Shown here: positions 28,119-39,063 of the stretch, piece by piece | Layout: each line of letters begins with the position of its first letter | Numbering within the stretch: position 1 is the first letter of the stretch | Source of the DNA: Pseudomonas graminis | Lineage (GTDB): Bacteria; Pseudomonadota; Gammaproteobacteria; Pseudomonadales; Pseudomonadaceae | Reading direction: 5' to 3' | DNA: 64,000 bases | NCBI RefSeq assembly: GCF_001705435.1 | Contig: NZ_MDEN01000061.1 | Span: 1 to 64,000, forward strand | The notes under the pieces: model-generated | What the model was told of the DNA's origin: nothing | The model's input: only the letters and a program-made list of their open reading frames with translations | Database searches by the model: none | Translations under genes and position numbers: made by a program

Positions 28119-30494
28119 TCAGGTTGGAGCGTCCTCTTCGGACAGGAAGAACCAGGTCTCCAGTACCGAATCAGGATTGAGGGACACGCTTTCGATGCCT
28201 TGCTCCATCAACCAGCGCGCGAGATCCGGATGATCGGACGGGCCCTGGCCGCAAATGCCGATGTACTTGCCGGCCTTGTTACAGGCCTGAATGGCGTAGG
28301 ACAGCAGCTTCTTGACCGCAGGGTTACGCTCGTCAAACAGGTGGGCGATGATCCCGGAGTCACGGTCCAGCCCCAGGGTCAGCTGGGTCAGGTCGTTGGA
28401 GCCGATGGAGAAGCCGTCGAAGAATTCGAGGAATTCATCGGCCATCAGGGCGTTGGACGGCAGCTCGCACATCATGATCACGCGCAGACCGTTCTCGCCA
28501 CGGGCCAGCCCGTTTTCGGCGAGCAGATCGATGACCTGACTCGCTTCGCCCAGGGTGCGCACGAACGGCACCATGATTTCGACGTTGGTCAGGCCCATCT
28601 CGTTGCGCACACGCTTGAGGGCACGGCACTCCAGCTCGAAACAGTCGCGGAAGTTTTCGCTGATGTAACGGGACGCGCCACGGAAGCCCAGCATCGGGTT
28701 TTCTTCTTCCGGCTCGTAAAGCTTGCCGCCGATGAGGTTCGCGTATTCGTTGGACTTGAAGTCCGAGAGGCGCACGATGACTTTCTTCGGCGAGAACGCC
28801 GCCGCCAGGGTGCTGATGCCTTCCACCAGCTTCTCGACGTAGAAACCGACCGGATCGTCGTAACCGGCGATGCGTTTGTCGACGCTTTCCTTGATGTCCT
28901 GAGGCAGGTTGGCGTAGTTCAGCAGCGCCTTGGGGTGCACGCCGATCATGCGGTTGATGATGAATTCCAGACGCGCCAGGCCGATGCCGGCGTTGGGCAA
29001 CTGGGCGAAATCAAACGCGCGGTCGGGGTTGCCGACGTTCATCATGATTTTGAACGGCAGGTCAGGCATGGCGTCGACGGAGTTCTGCTTGATGTCGAAG
29101 CCCAGCTCGCCTTCGAAGATGTAACCGGTGTCGCCCTCGGCGCAAGACACGGTAACGCCCTGACCTTCCTGCAACAACTCCGTGGCGTTGCCGCAACCCA
29201 CTACCGCCGGAATGCCCAGCTCGCGAGCGATGATCGCCGCGTGGCAGGTGCGCCCGCCGCGATTGGTGACGATGGCGCTGGCGCGCTTCATCACCGGTTC
29301 CCAGTCCGGGTCGGTCATGTCGGAGACCAGTACGTCGCCGGGCTGGACCTTGTCCATCTCGGACACGTCCTTGATGATCCGCACCTTGCCGGCGCCGATG
29401 CGCTGGCCGATGGCGCGGCCTTCCACCAGAACGGTGCCCTTCTCTTTCAGCAGATAGCGTTCCATGACATTGGACGAGCTGCGGCTTTTCACGGTCTCTG
29501 GACGCGCCTGCACGATGTACAGCTTGCCGTCATCGCCGTCTTTCGCCCACTCAATGTCCATCGGGCACTGATAGTGTTTTTCGATGATCATCGCCTGGCG
29601 TGCCAGGTTGCTGACTTCCTCGTCGCTGAGGCAGAAACGCGCGCGATCGGCCAGGTCAACGTCGATGGTCTTGACCGATTTGCCGGCCTTGGCTTCTTCG
29701 CCGTAGATCATCTTGATCGCCTTGCTGCCCAGGTTGCGGCGCAGGATCGCCGGGCGACCGGCTTCAAGGGTGTTTTTGTGAACGTAGAATTCGTCCGGGT
29801 TGACCGCGCCCTGTACGACGGTCTCGCCCAGGCCGTAGGCACCGGTGATGAAGACGACATCGCGGAAACCGGATTCGGTGTCCAGGGTGAACATAACGCC
29901 TGCGGTGCCGGTTTCAGAACGCACCATGCGCTGCACGCCAGCGGACAGCGCCACCAGCTTGTGGTCGAAACCCTGATGCACGCGGTAGGAAATGGCGCGG
30001 TCGTTGAACAGCGACGCGAAGACTTCTTTGGCCGCGCGGATCACGTTTTCCACCCCACGGATGTTCAGGAAGGTTTCCTGCTGACCGGCGAAGGAGGCGT
30101 CCGGCAAATCTTCTGCGGTGGCGGAGGAGCGCACGGCAACCGCGATGTCCGGGTTGCCCGCCGACAGCGCGGCGAAAGCGGTACGGATTTCGGCGTTGAG
30201 CTGCTCGGGGAATTCAGCCTCCATGATCCACTGACGGATTTTCGCGCCGGTTCTGGCCAGCTCGTTGACGTCGTCAACGTCCAGAGCGTCGAGGGCCTGA
30301 TGGATCTGATCGTTCAGGCCACTCTGCTCGAGGAAATCACGGTAGGCCTGAGCGGTAGTGGCAAAGCCACCGGGAACGGACACGCCTGCGCCCGCCAGGT
30401 TGCTGATCATCTCGCCGAGGGATGCGTTCTTGCCCCCCACGTGCTCAACATCATGTTTGCCGAGCTTATCGAGGGAAACTACGTACTCTACCAA
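28119..30494 (-). CDS. ppsA: Phosphoenolpyruvate synthase
   Basis: A 791-residue enzyme that converts pyruvate and ATP to phosphoenolpyruvate, AMP and phosphate in gluconeogenesis. The N-terminal ATP-grasp part (to about 340) has [10 protein letters not shown]; the swivelling phosphohistidine domain has [18 protein letters not shown] with the catalytic His; the C-terminal barrel has [12 protein letters not shown] and [11 protein letters not shown] with the catalytic Cys. Full family length. It is divergent from its regulator ppsR with about 150 bases between. Confidence 0.97.
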   Translation of the reverse strand: MVEYVVSLDKLGKHDVEHVGGKNASLGEMISNLAGAGVSVPGGFATTAQAYRDFLEQSGLNDQIHQALDALDVDDVNELARTGAKIRQWIMEAEFPEQLNAEIRTAFAALSAGNPDIAVAVRSSATAEDLPDASFAGQQETFLNIRGVENVIRAAKEVFASLFNDRAISYRVHQGFDHKLVALSAGVQRMVRSETGTAGVMFTLDTESGFRDVVFITGAYGLGETVVQGAVNPDEFYVHKNTLEAGRPAILRRNLGSKAIKMIYGEEAKAGKSVKTIDVDLADRARFCLSDEEVSNLARQAMIIEKHYQCPMDIEWAKDGDDGKLYIVQARPETVKSRSSSNVMERYLLKEKGTVLVEGRAIGQRIGAGKVRIIKDVSEMDKVQPGDVLVSDMTDPDWEPVMKRASAIVTNRGGRTCHAAIIARELGIPAVVGCGNATELLQEGQGVTVSCAEGDTGYIFEGELGFDIKQNSVDAMPDLPFKIMMNVGNPDRAFDFAQLPNAGIGLARLEFIINRMIGVHPKALLNYANLPQDIKESVDKRIAGYDDPVGFYVEKLVEGISTLAAAFSPKKVIVRLSDFKSNEYANLIGGKLYEPEEENPMLGFRGASRYISENFRDCFELECRALKRVRNEMGLTNVEIMVPFVRTLGEASQVIDLLAENGLARGENGLRVIMMCELPSNALMADEFLEFFDGFSIGSNDLTQLTLGLDRDSGIIAHLFDERNPAVKKLLSYAIQACNKAGKYIGICGQGPSDHPDLARWLMEQGIESVSLNPDSVLETWFFLSEEDAPT

Positions 30495-30644
30495 GGTGAT
30501 CTCTCCACTAACCGGTTATTGTTGGGAACGCTTTTGGTGCGGGAATCGCGGCGATTGAAAACAGGTAGAATGCGGCCAGTCATGGCCCGCAAGCCGGCCT
30601 ATCATATCCACAAATTGTCTTCAGCTTAAGGCCCCGGGGCGCAA

Positions 30645-31463
30645 ATGAAACGATCCGCTTTTTTCATCTCCGATGGCACCGGCATCACCGCCGAAACCCT
30701 TGGCCAGAGTCTGCTAGCGCAATTTGAAAACATTACATTCAACAAGTTCACGCGGCCCTATATCGACAGCGTCGAGAAGGCGCGGGCCATGGTGCAGCAA
30801 ATCAACAAGGCCGCCGAGAAGGACGAAGCCCGTCCGATCATTTTCGACACCATCGTCAACCAGGACATCCGCGAGATTCTCGCGACCTCAGACGGCTTCA
30901 TGATCGATATCTTCTCGACCTTCCTCGCCCCGCTGGAGCTGGAGCTTAGTTCACACTCGTCCTACTCGGTGGGGAAATCCCACTCGATCGGGCACAACTC
31001 CAACTACATGGAGCGGATCGAGGCGGTGAACTTTGCGCTGGACAACGACGACGGCGCCAGAACCCATTACTACGACAAGGCCGACATCATCCTGGTGGGT
31101 GTGTCGCGCTGCGGCAAAACCCCGACCTGCCTGTACATGGCCATGCAATTCGGCATCCGTGCGGCCAATTACCCGCTGACCGAAGACGACATGGAGCGCC
31201 TGCAGCTGCCCCCTGCGCTGAAACTGCACCGGGACAAACTGTTCGGCCTGACCATCGATCCCGACCGCCTCACCGCGATCCGCCACGAACGCAAACCCAA
31301 CAGCCGCTACGCCAGCTACGCCCAGTGCGAGTTCGAAGTGCGCGAAGTCGAGGGCCTGTTCCGCCGCGAAAACATCCCGCACATCAATTCCACGCATTTT
31401 TCGGTGGAGGAAATCTCGGCGAAGGTGCTGGTGGAGAAAGGCGTGGAGCGGCGGTTTAAGTAG
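30645..31463 (+). CDS. ppsR: PEP synthase regulatory protein (kinase/pyrophosphorylase)
   Basis: A 272-residue DUF299 protein. It phosphorylates PpsA on a threonine with ADP to inactivate it and removes the phosphate by phosphorolysis. The P-loop-like [10 protein letters not shown] lies near residue 152 and [20 protein letters not shown] at the start is typical. Divergence from ppsA fits this pairing. Confidence 0.95.
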   Translation: MKRSAFFISDGTGITAETLGQSLLAQFENITFNKFTRPYIDSVEKARAMVQQINKAAEKDEARPIIFDTIVNQDIREILATSDGFMIDIFSTFLAPLELELSSHSSYSVGKSHSIGHNSNYMERIEAVNFALDNDDGARTHYYDKADIILVGVSRCGKTPTCLYMAMQFGIRAANYPLTEDDMERLQLPPALKLHRDKLFGLTIDPDRLTAIRHERKPNSRYASYAQCEFEVREVEGLFRRENIPHINSTHFSVEEISAKVLVEKGVERRFK

Positions 31464-31474
31464 CTGCGCAGCGG

Positions 31475-31502
31475 CAAGTTTGAAGCTGCAAGCTGCAAGT
31501 TG
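31475..31502. repeat. Fragment of a dispersed AGCGGCAAG/GCTGCAAG repeat
   Basis: AGCGGCAAG followed by GAAGCTGCAAG and a second GCTGCAAG, between convergent ppsR and prpF. The same words occur in the fuller element at 49355-49433, so both appear to be copies of one intergenic family. Confidence 0.45.
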
Positions 31503-31526
31503 GCCGGAGCAGGCCATGCGCTCCGG

Positions 31527-32720
31527 TCAGAAGCTGTTGCCCGGCACTCGCACCCATCCTTCCATCAAGACCCGCGCACTGCGGCTCATGATGGCTTTTT
31601 TGACTTGCCATTCGCCGTCGACCAATACCGCTTCAGCGCCGACACGCAGGGTTCCGGAAGGATGGCCGAAGCGCACGGCACTGCGCTCGCCGCCGCCCGC
31701 TGCCAGATTGACCAGCGTTCCGGGAATCGCGGCTGCCGTGCCGATGGCCACTGCTGCGGTGCCCATCATCGCGTGGTGCAGCTTGCCCATGGACATGGCG
31801 CGCACCAACAGATCGGTGTCTGCGGTGGTGACCCGTTTGCCGCTGGAAGACAGGTAGTCCGCAGGCGCGGCCACGAACGCTACTTTGGGCGTGTGCTGAC
31901 GCGTCGCTGCCTCCTCGACCGTGCCGATCAGCCCCATGCGCAAGGCGCCATAGGCCCGGATCGTTTCGAACATGCTCAGGGCCTTCGGATCGCTGTTTAT
32001 TGCGTCTTGCAATTCGCTGCCGGTGTAGCCGATGTCCCGGGCGTTGACGAAAATCGTCGGGATGCCGGCATTGATCATCGTCGCCTTGAACGTCCCCACG
32101 CCCGGCACTTCAAGCTCGTCCACCAGATGGCCGGTGGGGAACATCGAGCCGCCTGCGCCCTCCTCGTCTGCGGCAGGGTCCATGAATTCCAGCTGCACTT
32201 CCGCCGCCGGAAAGGTCACGCCGTCGAGCTCGAAATCGCCGGTTTCCTGCACCGCGCCGTCGGTCATCGGCACGTGGGCGATGATGGTTTTGCCGATGTT
32301 GGCCTGCCAGATGCGCACCACCGCCACGCCGTTCCAGGGAATGCGCGCCGGGTCAACCAGACCGTTGCTGATCGCGAACGGGCCGACTGCCGCTGACAGA
32401 TTGCCGCAATTGCCGCTCCAGTCGACGAAGGGCTTATCGATGGCCACTTGACCAAACAGGTAATCGACGTCGTGATCGGCTTTCTCGCTCTTTGACAGGA
32501 TCACCGTTTTGCTGGTGCTTGACGTCGCGCCGCCCATGCCATCGATCTGCTTGGCGTAGGGGTCGGGGCTGCCGATCACCCGCAACAGCAAGGCATCACG
32601 GGCCGCACCGGGGGTTTGCGCGGCTTCAGGCAGGTCGTCCCGGAGGAAAAACACGCCCTTGCTGGTGCCGCCGCGCATATAGGTCGCGGGAATCTTGATC
32701 TGTGCGGTGGAAGCCATCAA
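31527..32720 (-). CDS. prpF: 2-methylaconitate cis-trans isomerase PrpF
   Basis: A 397-residue PrpF-family protein. It isomerises the trans-2-methylaconitate made by AcnD so that a second aconitase can use it. Typical segments are KIPATYMRGGTSKGVFFLRD at the start and SGNCGNLSAAVGPFAI; the fold is diaminopimelate-epimerase-like. Last gene of the prpR-prpB-prpC-acnD-prpF operon, 48 bases after acnD. A short GC-rich direct repeat (AGAGCGCGCGTC, twice) sits in that gap. Confidence 0.95.
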   Translation of the reverse strand: MMASTAQIKIPATYMRGGTSKGVFFLRDDLPEAAQTPGAARDALLLRVIGSPDPYAKQIDGMGGATSSTSKTVILSKSEKADHDVDYLFGQVAIDKPFVDWSGNCGNLSAAVGPFAISNGLVDPARIPWNGVAVVRIWQANIGKTIIAHVPMTDGAVQETGDFELDGVTFPAAEVQLEFMDPAADEEGAGGSMFPTGHLVDELEVPGVGTFKATMINAGIPTIFVNARDIGYTGSELQDAINSDPKALSMFETIRAYGALRMGLIGTVEEAATRQHTPKVAFVAAPADYLSSSGKRVTTADTDLLVRAMSMGKLHHAMMGTAAVAIGTAAAIPGTLVNLAAGGGERSAVRFGHPSGTLRVGAEAVLVDGEWQVKKAIMSRSARVLMEGWVRVPGNSF

Positions 32721-32768
32721 CTGCTCCTTCTTTATATAGAGCGCGCGTCATAAAGAGCGCGCGTCGGC

Positions 32769-35363
32769 TCAGGCGACGGCGGAGGATTCGAGGAAGTCCT
32801 GGGCGAAGCGTTGCAGCACGCCGCCGGCCTCGTAGATCAACACCTCTTCCCCCGTGTCGAGACGGCAGGTCACCGGCACCTCCACACGCTCGCCATTCTT
32901 GCGCTGGATGATCAGCGTCAGCGTTGCGCCCGGCGTACGCGCGCCGATCACGTCGAAGGTTTCAGTACCGTCGATACCCAGGGTCAGGCGATTGGTGCCC
33001 GGTTTGAACTCCAACGGCAGCACGCCCATGCCCACCAGATTGGTGCGATGGATACGCTCGAAGCCCTCGGCGACGATGACTTCAACGCCCGCCAGACGCA
33101 CGCCCTTGGCGGCCCAGTCCCGGGACGAACCCTGACCGTAATCGGCGCCGGCAATGATGATCAGGGGCTGCTTGCGCGCCATGTAGGTTTCGATGGCCTC
33201 CCACATCCGCGTGACCTGGCCTTCCGGTTCGATCCGCGCGTAGGAACCCTGCTTGACCTTGCCGTTCTCCACCACCATTTCATTGAACAGCTTGGGGTTG
33301 GCGAACGTGGCGCGCTGGGCCGTCAGGTGATCGCCGCGATGGGTGGCGTAGGAGTTGAAGTCCTCTTCCGGCAGGCCCATTTTCTCCAGGTATTCGCCAG
33401 CGGCGCTGTCGAGCATGATCGCGTTGGAGGGCGACAGATGATCGGTGGTGATGTTGTCCGGCAGCACCGCCAGCGGACGCATGCCCATGAGGGTTCGTTC
33501 GCCGGCCAGGGCGCCTTCCCAATACGGCGGGCGACGAATGTAGGTGCTCATCGGGCGCCAGTCGTAAAGCGGCGCGACTTTCGGGCCGGTGTCTTCGTGG
33601 ATGGCGAACATCGGGATGTACACCTGACGGAACTGCTCCGGCTTGACCGAGGCCTTCACCACCTGGTCGATCTCGGCGTCGCTCGGCCAGAGGTCTTTCA
33701 GGTGGATTTCTTCGCCGTTGGGGCCGAGGCCCAGCACGTCTTTCTCGATATCGAAGCGGATTGTTCCGGCGATGGCGTAGGCCACCACCAGCGGCGGCGA
33801 GGCGAGAAACGCCTGCTTGGCGTAAGGGTGAATGCGCCCGTCGAAGTTGCGGTTGCCCGACAACACCGCCGTGGCGTACAGGTCGCGGTCGATGATTTCC
33901 TGCTGGATCACGGGATCCAGCGCGCCGGACATGCCGTTGCAGGTGGTGCAGGCGAACGCGACGATGCCGAAACCCAGTTGCTCCAGCTCGCCGGTCAGCC
34001 CTGCTTCATCCAGGTACAGAGCGACGGTTTTCGAGCCCGGCGCCAGGGACGACTTCACCCAGGGTTTGCGCGTCAGCCCCAAACGATTAGCGTTGCGCGC
34101 CAGCAAACCTGCGGCGATGACGTTGCGCGGGTTGCTGGTGTTGGTGCAGCTGGTGATGGCGGCGATGATCACCGCGCCATCCGGCATTTCGCCCGGGGTC
34201 TCCTGCCACGGCGCCGCGATGCCTTTGGCGGCCAGATCGGCCGTGGCTACACGTGCATGGGGGTTGGACGGCCCGGCCATGTTGCGCACCACGCTGGACA
34301 GGTCGAAACGCAGGACGCGCTCGTATTCGGCGGTGGTCAGGCTGTCGGCCCAGAGCCCGGTGTGGCGGGCGAAGGTCTCGACCAGCTGCACTTGCTGATC
34401 TTCGCGGCCGGTCAGCCTGAGGTAGTCGATGGTCTGTTGATCGATGCTGAACATGGCCGCGGTCGCGCCGTATTCCGGGGCCATGTTCGAGATGGTCGCG
34501 CGGTCGCCGAGGGTCAGCGCGCGGGCGCCCTCGCCGTAGAACTCCAGGTACGCGCCGACGACCTTTTGCTGACGCAGGTATTCGGTGAGCGCCAGCACCA
34601 CGTCGGTGGCGGTAATGCCTGGCTGCGGACGGCCCGACAGTTCGACGCCGATGATGTCCGGCAGGCGCATCCACGAGGCGCGGCCGAGCATGACGTTCTC
34701 GGCTTCCAGGCCGCCGACGCCGATGGCGATGACGCCCAGCGCATCAACGTGAGGGGTGTGGCTGTCGGTGCCGACCAGCGTGTCCGGGAAGGCGACGCCG
34801 TTCAGCGTCTGGATCACCGGTGACATCCGCTCCAGATTGATCTGATGCATGATGCCGTTGCCCGGCGGGATCACTTCGACGTTCTTGAAGGCCTGCTTGG
34901 TCCAGTTGATGAAGTGGAAACGGTCTTCGTTGCGACGGTCTTCAATCGCCCGGTTCTTGCTGAAGGCATCCGGGTCGTAGCCCCCGCATTCGACCGCCAG
35001 CGAGTGGTCGACGATCAACTGCACGGGCACCACCGGATTGACCTGCGCGGGGTCGCCGCCCATGTCGGCGATGGCGTCGCGCAAGCCGGCCAGGTCGACC
35101 AGTGCGGTCTGGCCAAGGATGTCGTGGCAGACCACGCGCGCGGGAAACCATGGGAAATCGAGGTCGCGCTTGCGTTCGATCAGTTGTGTGAGCGAGGCTG
35201 TCAGCGTCGTCGGATGGCAACGGCGCACCAGGTTTTCGGCGAGCACGCGGGAGGTGTACGGCAGCGTGGCGTAGGCACCGGGCTTGATCCCATCGACCGC
35301 CGCGCGGGCGTCGAAGTAATCCAGCGCCGTGCCGGGCAGCGATTTGCGGTATTCAGTGTTCAT
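32769..35363 (-). CDS. acnD: Fe/S-dependent 2-methylisocitrate dehydratase AcnD
   Basis: An 864-residue aconitase-family enzyme that dehydrates 2-methylcitrate in propionate breakdown. Iron-sulfur cluster cysteines are in TSCTNTSNPRN and ACTTCNGMSG. The C-terminal swivel domain has ADYGQGSSRDWAAKG. Shorter than AcnA (about 890) and placed with prpF and prpC, which marks it as AcnD rather than the Krebs-cycle enzyme. Confidence 0.96.
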   Translation of the reverse strand: MNTEYRKSLPGTALDYFDARAAVDGIKPGAYATLPYTSRVLAENLVRRCHPTTLTASLTQLIERKRDLDFPWFPARVVCHDILGQTALVDLAGLRDAIADMGGDPAQVNPVVPVQLIVDHSLAVECGGYDPDAFSKNRAIEDRRNEDRFHFINWTKQAFKNVEVIPPGNGIMHQINLERMSPVIQTLNGVAFPDTLVGTDSHTPHVDALGVIAIGVGGLEAENVMLGRASWMRLPDIIGVELSGRPQPGITATDVVLALTEYLRQQKVVGAYLEFYGEGARALTLGDRATISNMAPEYGATAAMFSIDQQTIDYLRLTGREDQQVQLVETFARHTGLWADSLTTAEYERVLRFDLSSVVRNMAGPSNPHARVATADLAAKGIAAPWQETPGEMPDGAVIIAAITSCTNTSNPRNVIAAGLLARNANRLGLTRKPWVKSSLAPGSKTVALYLDEAGLTGELEQLGFGIVAFACTTCNGMSGALDPVIQQEIIDRDLYATAVLSGNRNFDGRIHPYAKQAFLASPPLVVAYAIAGTIRFDIEKDVLGLGPNGEEIHLKDLWPSDAEIDQVVKASVKPEQFRQVYIPMFAIHEDTGPKVAPLYDWRPMSTYIRRPPYWEGALAGERTLMGMRPLAVLPDNITTDHLSPSNAIMLDSAAGEYLEKMGLPEEDFNSYATHRGDHLTAQRATFANPKLFNEMVVENGKVKQGSYARIEPEGQVTRMWEAIETYMARKQPLIIIAGADYGQGSSRDWAAKGVRLAGVEVIVAEGFERIHRTNLVGMGVLPLEFKPGTNRLTLGIDGTETFDVIGARTPGATLTLIIQRKNGERVEVPVTCRLDTGEEVLIYEAGGVLQRFAQDFLESSAVA

Positions 35364-35425
35364 CGTCAGGACTCGATCACGGAAAAGTTACGGGTGGAGA
35401 GCCCCGTGGAACTCTCCTTTGCCCA

Positions 35426-36553
35426 TCAGCGCTGTTCGATGGGCACGAATTTGCGCTGTTCGACGCCGATGTATTCGGCGCTCGGTCGGATGATGCGGTT
35501 GTTGGCGCGCTGTTCGAACACGTGGGAGGCCCATCCGGTCAGGCGCGAGCAGACGAAGATCGGGGTGAACAGCTGAGTCGGGATGCCCATGAAGTGGTAC
35601 GCCGAGGCGTGGTAGAAGTCGGCGTTGGGGAAGAGTTTCTTCTGCTCCCACATGGTCTTGTCGATGGCTTCGGAGACCGGAAAGAGCACCGTGTCGCCCA
35701 CCTCCTCCGCGAGCTTTTTCGACCAACCCTTGATCACCTCGTTACGCGGGTCGTTGTCCTTATAGATCGCGTGGCCGAAGCCCATGATCTTGTCCTTGCG
35801 TTCGAGCATCGCCAAAGTGCCCTTCGTCGCTTCTTCGGCGGAGGCGAATTTCTGGATCATCTCCATCGCCGCTTCATTGGCGCCGCCGTGCAATGGCCCG
35901 CGCAGGGTGCCGATGGCCGCTGTGATGCAGGAAAACAGGTCGGACAGGGTCGATGCGCAAACTCGCGCGGTAAAGGTCGAGGCGTTGAATTCGTGCTCGG
36001 CGTAGAGAATCAGCGACACGTCCATGACCTTGCGGTGCAGTTCGCTCGGCGCCTTGTCCAGCAGCAGCTTCAGGAAGTGTCCGGCAATGGACACCTCGTC
36101 GGTGACGCAGTCGATGCGCTTGCCTTCGTGGCTGAAGCGGTACCAGTAGCACATGATCGCCGGGAACGCGGCCAGCAGCCGGTCGGTGGAATCGAGCTGC
36201 TGGGCGAAGCTGGCTTCGGGCTCGAGATTGCCGAGCATCGAGCAGCCGGTGCGCATCACGTCCATGGGGTGGGTGTCGGCGGGAATGCGCTCCAGCACTT
36301 CTTTCAACGCCTGGGGCAGGTCGCGCAGGCCCTGGAGTTTCTTCAGGTAGCCGTCGAGCTGCGCCTGGGTTGGCAGATCGCCGTACAGCAACAGGTACGC
36401 GACCTCTTCGAATCGGGCGTCGGCGGCGAGTTCACGCACGTCGTAGCCGCGGTAGGTCAGCCCGGCGCCGGCCTGGCCGACGGTGGACAACGCGGTCTGC
36501 CCGGCCACCTGGCCTCGCAGGCCTGCGCCGCTCAATACTTTTGCTTCAGCCAT
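35426..36553 (-). CDS. prpC: 2-methylcitrate synthase
   Basis: A 375-residue citrate-synthase-family enzyme that condenses propionyl-CoA with oxaloacetate. The active-site segments GPLHGGANE (His) and GFGHAIYKDNDPRNEVIK (His) are intact, and the C-terminal Asp lies after FTPIFVCSRLTGW. Size and place between prpB and acnD separate it from the roughly 430-residue Krebs-cycle GltA. Confidence 0.96.
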   Translation of the reverse strand: MAEAKVLSGAGLRGQVAGQTALSTVGQAGAGLTYRGYDVRELAADARFEEVAYLLLYGDLPTQAQLDGYLKKLQGLRDLPQALKEVLERIPADTHPMDVMRTGCSMLGNLEPEASFAQQLDSTDRLLAAFPAIMCYWYRFSHEGKRIDCVTDEVSIAGHFLKLLLDKAPSELHRKVMDVSLILYAEHEFNASTFTARVCASTLSDLFSCITAAIGTLRGPLHGGANEAAMEMIQKFASAEEATKGTLAMLERKDKIMGFGHAIYKDNDPRNEVIKGWSKKLAEEVGDTVLFPVSEAIDKTMWEQKKLFPNADFYHASAYHFMGIPTQLFTPIFVCSRLTGWASHVFEQRANNRIIRPSAEYIGVEQRKFVPIEQR

Positions 36554-36607
36554 TGCTGTCTCCAGTCTTGTAGTTGTGTGGGAATCGGCAATTCGTTTGC
36601 GGCTTTT

Positions 36608-37498
36608 CTACGGTTTCTTCTGCGCAAACAGCGCATCGAGCTTCTGCTCGAACGCGTGGTAGTCGATGCGCTCGTACAACTCCATCCGCGTTTGCATGGT
36701 GTCGATCACGTTCTTCTGGGTGCCGTCGCGACGAATCGCCGTGTAGACGTTTTCCGCCGCTTTGTTCATTGCCCGGAACGCCGACAGTGGATACAGCACC
36801 AACGCCACTTCAGCGGACCTCAGCTCGTCGGTGGTAAACAGCGGCGTCGAGCCGAATTCGGTGATGTTGGCGAGGATCGGCGCCTTTACCCGCGAGGCAA
36901 ACAGCTTGTACATCTCAAGCTCGGTGATCGCTTCCGGGAAGACCATGTCCGCGCCCGCCTCGATGCACGCTGCGGCGCGGTCCAGTGCGGATTCAAGGCC
37001 CTCAACCGCCAGCGCATCGGTGCGCGCCATGATCACGAAACTGTCGTCGGTTCGCGCATCCACCGCCGCCTTGATGCGATCGACCATCTCCTGCTGCGAG
37101 ACGATTTCCTTGCCGGGCCGGTGACCGCAGCGCTTGGCGCCGACCTGGTCTTCGATGTGCATCGCCGCCGCGCCGAACTTGATCATCGACTTGACCGTGC
37201 GCGCCACGTTGAACGCCGAAGCACCGAAACCGGTGTCGACGTCCACCAGCAGCGGCAGGTCGCATACGTCGGTGATGCGGCGCACGTCGGTGAGTACGTC
37301 GTCCAGGCCGGTAATGCCGAGGTCCGGCACCCCCAGCGAACCCGCCGCGACACCGCCGCCGGACAGGTAAATCGCCTTGAAGCCCGCCCGTTGCGCCAAG
37401 AGCGCGTGGTTGGCGTTGATCGTGCCGACCACTTGCAGCGGATGTTCACTGGCGACAGCGTCACGGAAGCGTTGGCCGGGAGTGGTGCTTGTGGTCAT
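36608..37498 (-). CDS. prpB: 2-methylisocitrate lyase
   Basis: A 296-residue isocitrate-lyase-family enzyme that splits 2-methylisocitrate to pyruvate and succinate. The catalytic cysteine is in [10 protein letters not shown], and metal-binding residues in DVDTGFG and HIEDQ are present. Its ATG overlaps the stop of the GntR regulator gene (ATGA), so regulator and operon are translationally coupled. Confidence 0.96.
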   Translation of the reverse strand: MTTSTTPGQRFRDAVASEHPLQVVGTINANHALLAQRAGFKAIYLSGGGVAAGSLGVPDLGITGLDDVLTDVRRITDVCDLPLLVDVDTGFGASAFNVARTVKSMIKFGAAAMHIEDQVGAKRCGHRPGKEIVSQQEMVDRIKAAVDARTDDSFVIMARTDALAVEGLESALDRAAACIEAGADMVFPEAITELEMYKLFASRVKAPILANITEFGSTPLFTTDELRSAEVALVLYPLSAFRAMNKAAENVYTAIRRDGTQKNVIDTMQTRMELYERIDYHAFEQKLDALFAQKKP

Positions 37499-38211
37499 TG
37501 TTCACCTCGGGCAGTGGCAGCGTGAAAGCGCTGCTCAATATTGCGTTTGGACGCGGCAATGTGTCGGCGCATCAACAGCTCGGCCAGCTCACCGTCACGC
37601 TCGGCGATGGCGTCGAGAATACGGTGATGCTCGGCGAACGCCTGGCGCGGACGATTGGGCGTCGTCGAGAACTGGATGCGGTACATGCGCACCAGTTGGT
37701 AGAGGTCATCGCAGAGCATCTGGGTCAGCGTGCTGTTACGCGCGCCCTGAATGATCCGGTAATGAAAGTCGAAGTCGCCTTCCTGCTGGTAATAGCCGAC
37801 GCCGGCCTGAAAGGCGCTGTCACGCTCATGGGTTTCCAGCACGCGGCGCAGTTCGTCGACCTCTTCAACCGTCATGCGCTCGGCGGCGAGGCGACAGGCC
37901 ATGCCTTCAAGGGATTCGCGGATTTCATAGAGCTCGACCAGCTCGGCATGGCTCAGGGAAACCACGCGAGCGCCGACGTGGGGCACGCGGACCAACAGGC
38001 GCTGGCCTTCAAGCCGGTGGATGGCCTCGCGCAATGGCCCACGGCTGATGCCGTAGGTGCGCGCCAGCTCGGGCTCGGAGATCTTGCTGCCGGGGGCGAT
38101 GTCGCCCTTGACGATGGCCGCCTGTATGCGGCGAAAGACGTTCTCGGACAGGGTCTCGGCATCGACCGGCGAAGCAGGGAGAATGTCTGCGGCATCCAAC
38201 ATTGTTGACAC
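37495..38211 (-). CDS. GntR-family regulator of the propionate operon
   Basis: A 238-residue FadR-subgroup GntR protein: a winged helix ([40 protein letters not shown]) and an all-helical C-terminal ligand domain with metal-type residues (His in the [18 protein letters not shown] region and later helices). It is the first gene of the prp operon and probably represses it until 2-methylcitrate or a related acid binds. A perfect palindrome upstream is its likely operator. Unlike enterobacteria, which use a sigma54-type PrpR. Confidence 0.9.
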   Translation of the reverse strand: MSTMLDAADILPASPVDAETLSENVFRRIQAAIVKGDIAPGSKISEPELARTYGISRGPLREAIHRLEGQRLLVRVPHVGARVVSLSHAELVELYEIRESLEGMACRLAAERMTVEEVDELRRVLETHERDSAFQAGVGYYQQEGDFDFHYRIIQGARNSTLTQMLCDDLYQLVRMYRIQFSTTPNRPRQAFAEHHRILDAIAERDGELAELLMRRHIAASKRNIEQRFHAATARGEQ

Positions 38212-38272
38212 CTGAAGAGTGAATGCCAGTAAATCTAGCGAAACACGGCTATTACGTCAAAGCTAAATGATT

Positions 38273-38286
38273 GATTGTCGACAATC
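38273..38286. promoter_or_regulatory. Candidate operator of the GntR regulator
   Basis: GATTGTCGACAATC is a perfect 14-base palindrome of the kind bound by FadR-type GntR proteins. It lies 62 bases upstream of the regulator start. A related partial sequence, ATTGTTGACA, overlaps the start region near 38204. It suggests autoregulation of the prp operon. The remaining 38212-38495 gap shows no gene. Confidence 0.6.
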
Positions 38287-38495
38287 GTCTAATGGCGACA
38301 CGTTCTGGCGAAGTGTCTGACGGCACCTGTCCGCGCCGCCCCTCGGTCGCGCCACAAAAGCTTCATGCTAGAATGCCGGCCGCTCCAGCCCCCAAGGGGC
38401 AGCAAGCGGCTTTCGCAGGATCGGCACCCTTGGTCAAACCAAAACCCGATTTCGGCGTCAAAGCAGCTCTTTCACTTTTCATCGCGCCTGGACTT

Positions 38496-39059
38496 ATGAG
38501 CCGCCACCCTCTTCTCTTCCTCTTATCCCTGTACCTGCCGGGCCTTTTTCTGCCCGGGGTTTTTCTCCCCAGTCTGGCCTTAGCCGCTGAAAAGACCGTC
38601 TATGGCCTGAACGAATACGCGGAGCTTGCCGACATCGACCTGCAGGTTGCCGCCAAACTGGACACCGGCGCCAAAACCGCCTCCCTGAGCGCCCGAGACA
38701 TCAAACGCTTCAAGCGCAATGGCGAATCCTGGGTGCGTTTTTACCTGGCCATCGACGATGCCCACGAACACCCCATCGAACGTCCCCTGGCCCGGGTCAG
38801 CAAGATCAAGCGCCGCGCCGGCGACATCGACGCCGATGACGACAAGAAGTACACCGCCCGCCCGGTCATCAGCCTGGATGTCTGCATGGGCGGGGCGCTG
38901 CGCACCATAGAAGTGAACTTGACCGACCGCAGCGCATTCCAATACCCGCTTTTGATTGGCTCCGAAGCCCTCAAGCACTTCGATGCGCTGGTTGATCCAA
39001 GTCTGAAATACGCAGCCGGCAAGCCTGCCTGCGTCACCGATGCTCAAACCGCAGAGTAA
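38496..39059 (+). CDS. Retropepsin-like aspartic protease family (DUF785, 'ATP-dependent zinc protease')
   Basis: A 187-residue exported protein. A signal peptide or anchor (about 1-30, ending LALAAE) precedes a single domain with the catalytic-type sequence AAKLDTGAKTASLSA (Asp-Thr-Gly), KYTARPVISLDVC and FQYPLLIGSEAL, the pattern of DUF785 retropepsin-like proteins. It starts an operon with an inactive-transglutaminase membrane protein and an ATP-grasp ligase, five bases upstream of the former. Likely periplasmic. The usual database name implies zinc and ATP, but the visible motif is aspartic-protease-like. Confidence 0.82.
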   Translation: MSRHPLLFLLSLYLPGLFLPGVFLPSLALAAEKTVYGLNEYAELADIDLQVAAKLDTGAKTASLSARDIKRFKRNGESWVRFYLAIDDAHEHPIERPLARVSKIKRRAGDIDADDDKKYTARPVISLDVCMGGALRTIEVNLTDRSAFQYPLLIGSEALKHFDALVDPSLKYAAGKPACVTDAQTAE

Positions 39060-39063
39060 CGAC

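Noticed and set aside
28200-30629. 809-codon open frame antisense to ppsA
   Set aside because: Shadow of ppsA; no recognisable domain and low-complexity composition.
32738-32765. Direct repeat AGAGCGCGCGTC between acnD and prpF
   Set aside because: Only two short copies; too small to assign a role beyond a possible local duplication.
32811-34823. 670-codon open frame antisense to acnD
   Set aside because: Mirror of a certain gene with no conserved motifs.
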